Part shown: in pieces, positions 1 to 9,900 of the stretch
Position numbering within the stretch: the first letter of the stretch is position 1
Layout of the letters: every line of letters starts with the position of its first letter
Made by a program: the position numbers and the translations under genes
The notes under the pieces: model-generated
Told to the model about the DNA's origin: nothing
The model's input: the letters and a program-made list of their open reading frames with translations, nothing else
Databases searched by the model: none
NCBI RefSeq assembly: GCF_014211975.1
Contig: NZ_CP060084.1
Span: 2,546,001-2,610,000 of the forward strand
Direction: 5' to 3'
Length of the DNA: 64,000 nt
Source: Teredinibacter haidensis
Lineage (GTDB): Bacteria; Pseudomonadota; Gammaproteobacteria; Pseudomonadales; Cellvibrionaceae

Positions 1-2976
1 GAAACAGATGCGCCCGGAACCATATACGCCATGTTCGAAGACAGTATTGGTCGCTACTGGGTGAGTACTGGCCGGGGCATCCGCCTGCTGGATCCTCACA
101 CAAAAACATTCCGGGATGCACCGGTCTCGATAAGCAGAGTGTTGATTCCCGCCAAGGACAAGGAAGACAACTTCGTTCACCAAGCAATCGAAGATAAGCA
201 AGGGAACATCTGGTTCGGACTGGAAGGCAACGGACTTATCCGTTATCACTTCCTGTCCGATACCGTTACTCATTTTCAAGCGGACCCCGAACAGGCAAAT
301 AGCTTACCCTCCAATAAAATTCGAGAAATTTTTCTCGATCGCAATGGAACACTCTGGATTGGTTCCTTGGGTGGAGGGATAAGCCGTTTTGACCCAGACA
401 CAGACCAATTTACTCAACTTAGCCACAGCGCCAGTGAAAAAGCTGACACTGTCTGGGCCATTAATCAGGACAGCAGCGGCATACTCTGGATTGGCGATGG
501 TACGGGTGTTCACTTGTACGACCCGGACACCGGCGCTTTTTCCGGTTATACCTATAAAGAGGCCAGTCCCGATGGCCCCGGAAACTATGTCGCACGAGAT
601 ATCTTTCTCGATAACGCCAGCGGTATATGGGTGGGATACTTTCCCAGTGGGATCGATACTGTTGATCCGCAGGCGTCCCAATTTCTCAATTTCCGTCATG
701 ATCCAAATGACCCAGAATCGATCGCCGATGGTGGAGTATTAAGTACGCAGGAAGATCCCAGTGGTAATATTTGGGTTGGCTGTGGCTTTGGCCTTAGCTT
801 ACTGGACCGCAGTACCGGCAAGTTCAAGCGTTATGTACACAACCAGGACGACCCCAACAGCATCAGTGGTAGCACCGTCTTGGACTTGGCTATGTCCCCA
901 AATGGAGATCTTTGGATAGGTGCATGGGATCGAGGACTAAACCGCAAGCCCGCCAACAGTGACAGCTTTCAACGCTTTATTTATGACCCAAGCAACCCCA
1001 ACTCTCTATACGGGCGGGAACCCTGGGCTACCTATATCGACAGTCACGGCACCCTGTGGGTAGGAACAGAAAAAGGGGTCAGCCGCTACCGGCCCGATAC
1101 CAATGATTTTGTACGCGTTATGCCTCCAGGGGATGATGGAGCAACGTTAAATAGCCTTTACACCCGGCATATTTACGAAGACTCTCAAGGCACCGTCTGG
1201 ATATCTTCTTTCAATGGTCTGTACGGCCTAGACCCTTCAACCAATCTTTATAAGTACCACTATCGTCACACCCCCAACAATCCAACCTCCATCAGCTCCA
1301 ACCAAATACTCACCACATTTGAAGATACCGAGGGCAACCTTTGGGTGGGTACCAATGGTAGCGGGCCCAACATACTCGATAGAAAAACCGGTGAGTTCAA
1401 ACATTTCAATCAATCCCACGGGCTGCCAAACCTAACCGCAAGCGGCATTATTGAGGACGATGCCGGAAGCGTATGGGTCAGCACCTTTCAGGGGCTTGCG
1501 CGTTACAACAAAACAAAGCAAAGCTTCAGTGTCTTCGATAAACGCGAGGGGCCTCTGGGTAACCTCTACAACCGTAACTCCCCCGCAAAACTCAGCAGTG
1601 GCGAGCTGGTGTTCGGCAGTTCCCGAGGACTGACCGTCTTCAACCCAAGCAGGCTCGAACCCAATACTTATATTCCACCGGTAGCGGTTACCGAATTTTC
1701 TATTTTTAACGCTCCCTTAACGCCAGATAGTGACGGGCCTCTAAAGCAATCAATCAATACAACCAATCACCTTGAGCTAAGCCACCAGCAATCGGTTTTT
1801 TCGTTTGAATTTGCCGCCCTAAGCTTCAGGTCACCAGATGAAAACCAATACGCCTACCGTATGAGCGGCTTCGAGTCACAGTGGAACTATGTCGGGAACC
1901 GCAGGGCAGCAACCTATACCAATCTCGATCCTGGGCGATATACCTTTGAAGTAAAGGCCTCCAATAACAGTGGGATATGGAACGAAAAGCCAACAGCCAT
2001 AGCGATCACCATAAAGCCGCCCTACTGGCGATCACCCTGGGCTTATCTACTCTATATTGTTCTCGTTGCTACCATCCTGTTTAGAGCATACTCAGCTCAT
2101 AAAGCGCACCTTATTGCCGAGCGAAAAAGTCTGAAACAAGAACGCGCTATCGTCAAACGATTAAAAGAAATCGACTTGATGAAAGATGAAATTAATCGCG
2201 AACTCGATAAAAAAGTCGCAGAGCGAACAGAAGAATTAAGCCAGGAGCACCAGCGCCTTATCGCCGCCCAAAGCGAGCTTCAGACACTCAATGAAAAATT
2301 AACAAATGCCAGCGTCACCGATCAGCTCACCCAGTTAAAGAATCGTCGATTCCTGCATCAGGTTATCGCTGAGGATACCGCGATTATTGGTCGCCACTAC
2401 GAGGACAATCCCAAACAAGAAAATAAACACGATCTCACCTTCGCCATTCTCGATCTCGACAAATTCAAGAGCGTTAACGATCAGCACGGTCACAGAACCG
2501 GAGATGAAGTTCTGGTACAAATTAGCCAAATTTTGCGCAACGTACTGCGGGAATCGGATTATATTGTTCGCTGGGGCGGCGAGGAGTTTGTTATCGTTAT
2601 TCGCTATTTACCAAGAACACAGGTAACCCCCATTATTGAACGGCTCCTCGAAACTATCCATCAACATTTATTTGTTATCAATGATGAACTTACGCTACGA
2701 CAAACCTGCTCCATCGGCATTGCGGCATACCCTTTCTACGGGTATCACCCAGGCTTAGTAAACTGGGAACAAGTCGTTAATCTGGCCGACAAAGCGCTCT
2801 ATTACGCAAAAGAATCGGGCCGGAACTGCTGGGTCTGGATAGAAGGTAGCGACCAATTGTCAACAGCAGAGGATATGAAAAAAACGATCGACCAACAGGG
2901 TATTGGCGAAGCTATTCAACGTCACCAGCTCATCGTACGAAGCTCCAAACAGTTAAATCAACGCTCTTTGGGCTGA
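1..2976 (+). CDS. Propeller-sensor diguanylate cyclase (GGDEF), 5'-truncated by window edge
   Basis: The reading frame is open from base 1, so the ATG at 31 is probably internal and the true start lies off the left edge. Counting from that ATG, about ten two-component-regulator propeller repeats (cores such as LWIGSLGGG, LWVGTEKG, IWVGCGFG) occupy residues 1-540. A Y_Y_Y-type domain follows at about 585-665, then one membrane segment at about 668-690, a coiled coil at about 695-760 and a GGDEF domain at about 765-960. The active-site motif GGEEF is at about 849-853. RESD lies five residues before it, which is the position of the inhibitory c-di-GMP I-site (RxxD). The metal and substrate motif DLDKFKSVND is intact. 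The family makes c-di-GMP from two GTP, with the propeller acting as a periplasmic sensor. An active, feedback-inhibited cyclase is therefore expected. No EAL domain is present. The ligand is unknown. Confidence 0.93.
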   Translation, partial: ETDAPGTIYAMFEDSIGRYWVSTGRGIRLLDPHTKTFRDAPVSISRVLIPAKDKEDNFVHQAIEDKQGNIWFGLEGNGLIRYHFLSDTVTHFQADPEQANSLPSNKIREIFLDRNGTLWIGSLGGGISRFDPDTDQFTQLSHSASEKADTVWAINQDSSGILWIGDGTGVHLYDPDTGAFSGYTYKEASPDGPGNYVARDIFLDNASGIWVGYFPSGIDTVDPQASQFLNFRHDPNDPESIADGGVLSTQEDPSGNIWVGCGFGLSLLDRSTGKFKRYVHNQDDPNSISGSTVLDLAMSPNGDLWIGAWDRGLNRKPANSDSFQRFIYDPSNPNSLYGREPWATYIDSHGTLWVGTEKGVSRYRPDTNDFVRVMPPGDDGATLNSLYTRHIYEDSQGTVWISSFNGLYGLDPSTNLYKYHYRHTPNNPTSISSNQILTTFEDTEGNLWVGTNGSGPNILDRKTGEFKHFNQSHGLPNLTASGIIEDDAGSVWVSTFQGLARYNKTKQSFSVFDKREGPLGNLYNRNSPAKLSSGELVFGSSRGLTVFNPSRLEPNTYIPPVAVTEFSIFNAPLTPDSDGPLKQSINTTNHLELSHQQSVFSFEFAALSFRSPDENQYAYRMSGFESQWNYVGNRRAATYTNLDPGRYTFEVKASNNSGIWNEKPTAIAITIKPPYWRSPWAYLLYIVLVATILFRAYSAHKAHLIAERKSLKQERAIVKRLKEIDLMKDEINRELDKKVAERTEELSQEHQRLIAAQSELQTLNEKLTNASVTDQLTQLKNRRFLHQVIAEDTAIIGRHYEDNPKQENKHDLTFAILDLDKFKSVNDQHGHRTGDEVLVQISQILRNVLRESDYIVRWGGEEFVIVIRYLPRTQVTPIIERLLETIHQHLFVINDELTLRQTCSIGIAAYPFYGYHPGLVNWEQVVNLADKALYYAKESGRNCWVWIEGSDQLSTAEDMKKTIDQQGIGEAIQRHQLIVRSSKQLNQRSLG

Positions 2977-3108
2977 CGACTCAAGCAACAACTTAAGGGG
3001 AAGCACGGTTTTAGTCTACCAGGGCACCCTCCAATAAAATGGGCATGCAGCCTATATTTTGCTCGTTTTGGGGGAGTTCCCGCAGAAATACGGGAATAAA
3101 TGCACAAT

Positions 3109-3330
3109 TTAAGCCTTTTTACACTCCGCTGCACTTATCAAATTTACAGTTTCGGAATCTTCTTCGTAGGAGATCAAAATCTCACCTCTGTAGATCTGCG
3201 GTAATAATTCGGCGACTTTCTCTTCCAGCGACAGCTCTCTTTCGCCATAATCAGTGCCCTCACGGGTGATGTATGACTCCAACAGATTTTTAAGTACTTC
3301 TTCTGTTAGTTTTTCTGGGGGAATTAGCAT
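3109..3330 (-). CDS. YheU family (UPF0270) small protein
   Basis: A 73-residue acidic soluble protein. It matches the UPF0270/YheU family in length and pattern: the N-terminal MLIP, the central REGTDYGE block, and the late ETVNL block are the family's recognisable parts. A ribosome site (GAGG, 7 bases before the ATG) supports this start. The molecular function of the family is not known. It is a lone minus-strand gene between the diguanylate cyclase gene and the ACT-domain gene, so no operon partner can suggest a role. Confidence 0.88.
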   Translation of the reverse strand: MLIPPEKLTEEVLKNLLESYITREGTDYGERELSLEEKVAELLPQIYRGEILISYEEDSETVNLISAAECKKA

Positions 3331-3450
3331 AGTTCGTCCTCAAATAGACCGGCACTGTACCAAAATCGGTGGAGATAAATCCTAAATTAAAAAATAATGG
3401 CACGCGGTGAACGTCTATTACCCTATTCCAAGCGTTAAAGGATCTGTTCC

Positions 3451-3975
3451 ATGATGAAAAACCTGATAGTAACCCTTATTAGTGATGATAAACCCGGCAT
3501 CGTCGAAACAGTCGCCAGCGTTATTGCTGAGCACCAGGGCAACTGGCTGGAGAGTCAACTGGCCCAGCTGGCGGGAAAATTCGCCGGTGTTATTCGTGTG
3601 CAGATTGACGCTGCCCACGAGCCAGCACTAGTCGCGGACCTGGAGCAACTCTCCAGCAAACAGATTAATGTATTTGTCGATAGCGGCAGTAACAACTCAC
3701 CTACACCACCCGCAAACGAAATTTTACGATTTCACGCAACGGGGCCTGATCGACCAGGCATCGTAAAAGAAATTTCACATGCGCTGGCTCAGTACGCCAT
3801 TAATGTTGAAAAATTAGATACCCGCTTGTCCAGTATGCCCTACAGTGGCGAACCGCTTTTCGAAGCAGAAGGCTCTATGGCCGTTCCCGCCAATCTGGAT
3901 AAAAACGAACTAGCAGAACGATTGGATGCTATTGCTAATGAGTTGGCTATGGATATTTCATTACAGGACGGCTAA
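3451..3975 (+). CDS. GcvR-like tandem ACT-domain regulator
   Basis: A 174-residue protein with two ACT domains, at about residues 1-75 (starting with the typical DDKPGIVE motif) and about 92-170 (GPDRPGIVKEI). This is the layout of GcvR, the accessory repressor that binds glycine and blocks GcvA activation of the glycine cleavage operon in enterobacteria. It has no DNA-binding domain, so it would act through a partner protein. AAGGA lies 8 bases before the first of two adjacent ATG codons. No gcv gene is nearby, so the assignment is to family and not to a proven role in glycine metabolism. Confidence 0.82.
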   Translation: MMKNLIVTLISDDKPGIVETVASVIAEHQGNWLESQLAQLAGKFAGVIRVQIDAAHEPALVADLEQLSSKQINVFVDSGSNNSPTPPANEILRFHATGPDRPGIVKEISHALAQYAINVEKLDTRLSSMPYSGEPLFEAEGSMAVPANLDKNELAERLDAIANELAMDISLQDG

Positions 3976-3991
3976 ATAACTGTCCTGTTCA

Positions 3992-4381
3992 CTAACGGTT
4001 CAAACGTTCGATTTCGATATTAATCGCTTTGGTCGAAATCTGAACTTCGTAGAGCGAACACAATAACGAGATGGTGAGCATCACCAGGCTTATACCAAAT
4101 AAAAATTTACCCAGCGCAATCCAGCTTAAAAAAAGCGCGAACATTGCCAGAGTACAAAGAATAAAAGACAACACGCCAAACACCTGCATAGCACGGATAA
4201 TTTGCAGACGAGTTCTCAGGCTGGCGATCTGTCGCCGAACGATATCCTCAGAATCGATTTCATCCAGCTTACTTAACTGACGAATAACCGACGTTAAGGT
4301 AACAAACCGGTTTGTGTAGGCCAGCAAAAGCAATGAAATTGCAGGAAAAAGCAAGCTGGGCGTGGTGATCGTCATATCCAT
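3992..4381 (-). CDS. DUF2721 membrane protein
   Basis: A 129-residue integral membrane protein with a hydrophobic N-terminal segment (about 8-25), a charged central stretch rich in Arg and Glu (about 35-62), and two close hydrophobic segments at about 65-110. This pattern, with an RxxIxxLRTRLxII-like centre, fits the DUF2721 family, for which no function is established. It is convergent with the ACT-domain gene, with 16 bases between the stop codons. The ribosome site is weak, so the start is less certain than the family. Confidence 0.75.
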   Translation of the reverse strand: MDMTITTPSLLFPAISLLLLAYTNRFVTLTSVIRQLSKLDEIDSEDIVRRQIASLRTRLQIIRAMQVFGVLSFILCTLAMFALFLSWIALGKFLFGISLVMLTISLLCSLYEVQISTKAINIEIERLNR

Positions 4382-4502
4382 TTTAAGATACTCATAGCAA
4401 TATAGGCCGGTACAATACCAGCATTCAACGCGATCAATAGGCGCTTAGATCAAAACGCGGTATTATGGGCCGAACCAGACCATTATCAGAATAATATAGC
4501 CG

Positions 4503-6149
4503 ATGTACCACAACTATTTTGGACTAAAAGAGCAGGCTTTTTCGATTGCGGTTAACCCGCGTTATCTCTATATGAGCCAACAGCACAAAGAGGCACTTGC
4601 CCACCTTATCTACGGTGTAAAAGGCGGTGGCTTTGTTTTGCTTTCGGGAGAAGTGGGCACAGGTAAGACCACCATTATTAAATGTCTCCTGGAGCAACTC
4701 CCAGAAAATACTGATATCGCCATTGTACTTAATCCCATGGCTGACGTTACCGATATGTTGCGTACTATCTGCGAAGAGTTAGGTGCAGAATACGATCAAC
4801 AAAAAATAAACGTTAAAGAACTGACCGACGCCCTGCACGACTACCTGCTTAAAAACCACACGAATGGCCATAATACGGTTTTATTGATCGACGAGGCCCA
4901 GCTGCTATCACCAGAATCTCTGGAGCAAATTCGCCTGCTAACCAATCTCGAAACAACGACGCAGAAGCTGCTGCAAATAATTCTGGTGGGCCAACCAGAG
5001 CTGAATGATTTACTCGCGCAACCACGTATGAGACAGCTATCACAGAGAATTACTGCCCGCTTTCACCTAATACCACTTACCCTGGCAGAAACCCAAGCCT
5101 ACATTAACCACCGACTGCGAATCGCTGGTATGCCCGAAGGCAGAAACCCCTACCCGACGGCTATCATACGGAAAATTCACGCGTTTACAGGTGGCGTTCC
5201 ACGCTTAATCAATATTTTGTGTGAACGTATGCTGATCGGCGCCTATGGCCACAACAAGCCCGTTATTGACCGACAAATATTCCAGCTCGCTCGCAATGAA
5301 GTTGCCGGCAGCATGGAGCACCTGCCCAACGGCCACAATAGAAAATGGAACCGCTGGCAGGGCGCCATAATTGGTGCCGCCGCAGTGATAGTACTGGGGC
5401 TGCTTATCTGGCTATTTATCCCTTCGACAACAACGCCCATCGTTCAAGCCGTTTCAGCTAAGACGTCGACGACTATGGAAACTGTTGTCACGGCCGATGA
5501 GCAAGGGATTCAGGAAACGCCCCTCCCCCCCACCTCGCGCAACAACGATGATATCGATTACCTAACCGACAGCTACACTCAGGCTCAGTACAACCTACTT
5601 AACTATCTGGGTTTTGGCGTCTCATCCGAAAGCCATCCCTGCTGGGAACTCACGCGAGAACAAATCGAATGCAAGACAGCAACGCTCGACACCTGGGAGG
5701 CATTTCAGGAACTTAATCGCCCTGCCGTACTGATACTAACGACCCCCGAGCGATTCACTTCCCACGTCATTATTACCGGAATTGGGCGTAAAACGGCAGA
5801 AGTAATCAGCGATTCAGGGCAAACTTACCAAGTACCGCTTTCCGAGCTTGGCCCACTCTGGAGCGGTAAAATTTTCTACGTTTGGAAGCGGCCAAAAGGT
5901 TTTACCGAACCCCTCGCCATTGGTCAGCGCAGCCGTGCCGTGCAATGGCTGGCAGAGCAGTTTGCGGTAATCGACAATCGAGAAAAACCCCTTACTGGTA
6001 GAGCCTTTACGCAAACACTGCAACAACGCGTGAGAATATTCCAACGCAACCAGGGCCTGCATGATGATGGCATTATTGGCGAACAAACACTGATGAAACT
6101 AAACGAAGTGCTGGGAATCGATAAAACCCTGGCATTACTCGAAGAATAA
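4503..6149 (+). CDS. gspA: GspA/ExeA-type AAA ATPase with C-terminal peptidoglycan-binding domain
   Basis: A 548-residue inner-membrane ATPase of the ExeA/GspA family. Walker A (GEVGTGKTT) is at residues 49-57, Walker B (VLLIDEAQ) at about 126-133, and one membrane helix at about 281-303. The periplasmic part has the C39-like segment found in ExeA (about 360-460) and ends in a peptidoglycan-binding domain (about 470-545). In Aeromonas, ExeA with ExeB remodels peptidoglycan so that the type II secretion secretin can be placed in the outer membrane. The next gene, gspB, starts 18 bases downstream, which fits an A-B operon. MshM, encoded on the opposite strand in the pilus locus, is a shorter relative without the periplasmic domains. 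Confidence 0.87.
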   Translation: MYHNYFGLKEQAFSIAVNPRYLYMSQQHKEALAHLIYGVKGGGFVLLSGEVGTGKTTIIKCLLEQLPENTDIAIVLNPMADVTDMLRTICEELGAEYDQQKINVKELTDALHDYLLKNHTNGHNTVLLIDEAQLLSPESLEQIRLLTNLETTTQKLLQIILVGQPELNDLLAQPRMRQLSQRITARFHLIPLTLAETQAYINHRLRIAGMPEGRNPYPTAIIRKIHAFTGGVPRLINILCERMLIGAYGHNKPVIDRQIFQLARNEVAGSMEHLPNGHNRKWNRWQGAIIGAAAVIVLGLLIWLFIPSTTTPIVQAVSAKTSTTMETVVTADEQGIQETPLPPTSRNNDDIDYLTDSYTQAQYNLLNYLGFGVSSESHPCWELTREQIECKTATLDTWEAFQELNRPAVLILTTPERFTSHVIITGIGRKTAEVISDSGQTYQVPLSELGPLWSGKIFYVWKRPKGFTEPLAIGQRSRAVQWLAEQFAVIDNREKPLTGRAFTQTLQQRVRIFQRNQGLHDDGIIGEQTLMKLNEVLGIDKTLALLEE

Positions 6150-6167
6150 TTTAATAACAGGTTAACC

Positions 6168-6968
6168 ATGTCTCTGATTCTCGACGCTCTGCACAAAGCC
6201 GATAAAGAACGCCAAAAAAATGATGCGCCACCGGGACTGGATAGCCACCACGATTCAGCCAACCACCAAACTCAACGGTATTCTTTTAGGGCTCTTATCG
6301 CGACCGCCGCGATTGTACTTCTGCTGGCAGCAGCAGGTGCTTACCTCTGGCACAACATATCCGATTCAAATACACCCTCCAGCACACCGGCAAGCAAAGC
6401 CATCAACAACCAACAGCCTGAGCAAACAGAGCCCAAAGCGGAAGCGTCAAATCAAAGAAAAACGCTTCCCAGCAGCGTTGGAGCCCCTAAACCAAAGCAA
6501 GCCCGCTCCAAAGCTGGCGCGCCCCAAACTACGAAAAAGGCCGTGAAGCCCCCCGTCCCCCAGACGGAAGTCACTGCGCTCTACGAGCAAAAAGCGGCAG
6601 ACATGCCTAAGAGCCAACAGAACCCGAAAAAGGCCATCCCCCTAGCCAAAAGTCCCGTCGCGTCCCCAGCAAACGAACCCGCCGAGCGGGCCAATCACCA
6701 TCCGACCATTGAGGATTTCAACAGCATCGGCAACATTCGCAGCTTACCGTGGACGGTGCAGGAAAAAATTCCCACGTTGAATTATTCAGAACACGTTTAC
6801 TCTCCTAATAACCGGGGCTATATCGTTATTAACGGTACCAAGCGTAAAAAAGGAGATAGCATTGAAAGCGGGCTGCTCTTGGAGAGCGTGTTAACCAATG
6901 GTGTATTGCTCCGCTACCAGGGCCAGGTGTTTAAAATGCAAGCCCTCAATAGCTGGGTCAATATGTAA
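6168..6968 (+). CDS. gspB: GspB-type secretin assembly protein
   Basis: A 266-residue protein with the conserved cytoplasmic start MSLILDALHKADKER, a membrane helix at about 43-63, a long Pro/Lys/Ala-rich periplasmic linker (about 70-180), and a C-terminal GspB domain (about 190-266) with the motif INGTKRKKGD and the YQGQVF strand. GspB partners GspA in type II secretion secretin assembly. The gene follows gspA by 18 bases. Its stop codon lies only 5 bases from the convergent mshQ stop, so no separate terminator fits between them. Confidence 0.85.
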   Translation: MSLILDALHKADKERQKNDAPPGLDSHHDSANHQTQRYSFRALIATAAIVLLLAAAGAYLWHNISDSNTPSSTPASKAINNQQPEQTEPKAEASNQRKTLPSSVGAPKPKQARSKAGAPQTTKKAVKPPVPQTEVTALYEQKAADMPKSQQNPKKAIPLAKSPVASPANEPAERANHHPTIEDFNSIGNIRSLPWTVQEKIPTLNYSEHVYSPNNRGYIVINGTKRKKGDSIESGLLLESVLTNGVLLRYQGQVFKMQALNSWVNM

Positions 6969-6973
6969 GCCTG

Positions 6974-9900
6974 CTAGCGGAGCACTTCCTGCCAATAAAT
7001 AATTCTATCGTGCCCGCGGTAGCTACCAAATGTAAATGTGGCGGCAGGAAGATCGGTATCGTCGGCAAGGCTCCCATCCCCACTCCAATCAAACCACAGC
7101 CAAGGGTAATTGGTGAGATCAATCTCGACCTGGAAACTACCGGTATTGCCCACTCCAGGAGCTGTGAAAAAATGGCCCGCGTCACCACCACTAAAATTCA
7201 CCATGCCACTATTGATATCCGCATAGGCTCCAGTACTCATTCCACCACCAATGGCAACTGAGCGATTGCTCGAGGTATCAAGGGTTCCGCTGGGATAACG
7301 GATATCGGTTAAAGTAATACCCGAGCAGCTATCCGCCGCATTCTGTTCCCAAAACACACCATTCCAAAACTCAGTTACAAAGGTCACCGGTAGATTAGCC
7401 GTTTCCGGCCCAAAGGAATCTGCCAAACGTAGTCTTCCCAAAAAGCTGCTTGCTTGGCCAATATTAACGCTATCTAGAGCCGGAGCCGTATCGGTATTCA
7501 AATCAAAACTTGTGTTAGGAATACTAGCCCCATCGGAATCCGTCAGAACAACACCTAAATCTAAGGTGAAGAACGGGCCATCCTTCAATCCTCCAGCATC
7601 TCGAGCTAGGGTGATCGTCGCATCCGCAGCCCCGCTGCCAGACGTCCATGAGACTGCAGTCGCTGCCGAACTGCGATGGCTGAGCACAGTAGGAACGACG
7701 GAATCAATAGCACTGTAATCAGCACTTCCTACACCTGTGGAGGGGCTCCACTTGGCAAAACTGCCGGTATAATTTTGTGTTGGCTGCGCCTGCGCGTTCA
7801 GTGCCTGCACCTCATACATCACATGAAAAGGTTGATCCATATAACTAAAGCCACCGCTATTACAGGCCGGTTGAACAGTGGTTGGAGATACGCTAAATGC
7901 CGCTGGTATAAAACGCCCAACATAACCCGAACGCCCCGCAATTCTATCCGAAATAGCCGCACTGGCCCCCATATAGTCACTGCTAATAATCTCAGCTGCC
8001 AATTCAACAATACCGACTTCGCCGTAATAAATGGTGGTGGTCAGTCCGCTGCCCGAGGTAAACGATGTAATCTGCCTGCCGTCTGCAGGCCCGCTTTCAC
8101 TAGTACCAAGCCCGGTATCCACGCCTGGGGAGGGCGCCACCAAAGTCGCGGACAATTGCACGCCTTCGTTGATCACTTCATTTCCAAAGCTGTCGATGCC
8201 CGCGTTATTGGAGAGATCTTCTCTCGAACTCGCATCTGCATCGCGATGTCCGTCTGCAAAACCATTATTGTCGGGATCGTCCCCGTCCTCCCAAGCAACG
8301 GCCCTCACTGCAGCAGTAAAATCTATGCCAGCGACGCTGAAGACGTCACCAACGGCATCACTCGCCGCAGGGTTACCACTCACCTGAATATCCAATGCAA
8401 ACGGCCGAGCAACAAAAGTTGTGCTCCCGCCAGCAATATCCAAACTCGAAAACCCAGAGCTATCATCAAGAAAATTTATCGCATAGCGCCCTATATCACT
8501 TGCGAGCAGCGAAAAATCTGCCACGCCATTCACAAATGGCAGTATGAAGTTGGCACCGGCAGGCGCCATATTGGGTGGGAATTCGGTTTCGGTACTACTC
8601 GTCAATTGGGCAGCCGCTCCGCCGGGGTCGCGCATACCATCGCGGTTGAACCACACCTTCACATTATCAACATCATACTCAGGAGCCGGGCCGCAACCAA
8701 AAACCGGATCATCCCTCACCATGGAAACACGGAAATCGTGCGGCCGCCCCACCACAACATCGTCATTCAAGGTGTCCGTGGACTCAACAACAAAAGCATT
8801 GGTACTGAAAGTTAAAGCCAATGAGGTGGACGCCACGCTTGCAGCAGAATCCTCCACTAAAACCATCAAGGTTTCGGCATGACTGTTCGCCAAGTTGAGG
8901 GTAATGCTTCCCTCATCCAAGCCCGCGGTCTCAAATATATAACGGGCACTGCCAGCGTCTGCGGCCCCTGGAGTGAGTATGCCTTGAGCATCACTGCTAT
9001 TCGCAGTGTTACTCCAATCCCCATGGTTGGTAGAGGTAGTGATGGAAATCGTTCCGGCATAATCCGTCAACGTATTATCACTGCTGTCCTCTGCTGTGAT
9101 GGTAACCTCTGCGGGCACACAGGTACTCGCGCCTCCGGCACCTACATTAATTGCAAAATGATCCACCGTCGCCACAAAAGAACAAGGATGAGTTTCGTTC
9201 ATCACGGCGGCAACCTCAGATTGCATCAATGGCGCATTAAAAATTCTCAACTCATCAATAAAGCCATCGAATCGACGATTAGAGTTCCCGCTAACAAAGC
9301 CTAGATCTGCACCGATTAATAAAGGGTCATCATTATAAAAACCAGCGCCACTGCTTTCGTTATTTGCCTCAGCAATCACACCATCAATATAAATAACCTG
9401 CATTCCCTGCTCGTAGGTAATCGCAATATGATGCCAAGTACCAATCGAAATAACCTCGTCGGTCGTAATTTGATAACCCGTCCTTCCTTTTTGCCACCAC
9501 CAATTAATCTGTCCATTGGCGTTTAGGTGAAACTCATAATTTTCATCTTTTGACACAATCGTTGCCAAGCCGCCGTTGCCACCACCGCCTCGCGCTACAC
9601 CCCAAGCATTAGGATTTATCCACACAGACACGGTAAAAGCGTCTAAATCGAGCGGCGATATACCACTGTCGTTAACCTGTAGGTAGCCGTCGCCGTTACG
9701 ATCGAAATCGCCAAAACGGCAGGTTCCAGGGTCACCTAGCAACGCTGGGCCAACATCGTCAGTCTTTGGATAGCCTCCAAGCCTCACGGCTTGTGCGTGT
9801 AGACCATTACCCGACTGATCGGTAGCCGCAGTGCCAGCATCCCACACCAGTTCCTCAAACCACCATTCCCCCACGGCAGCAGGTAGCACTGGAGGATCAT

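Noticed and set aside
7676..8815. 379-codon plus-strand frame inside mshQ
   Set aside because: Lies entirely antisense to the well supported mshQ gene, with a composition full of His, Ile, Cys and Arg as expected of a shadow frame. No ribosome site or family.
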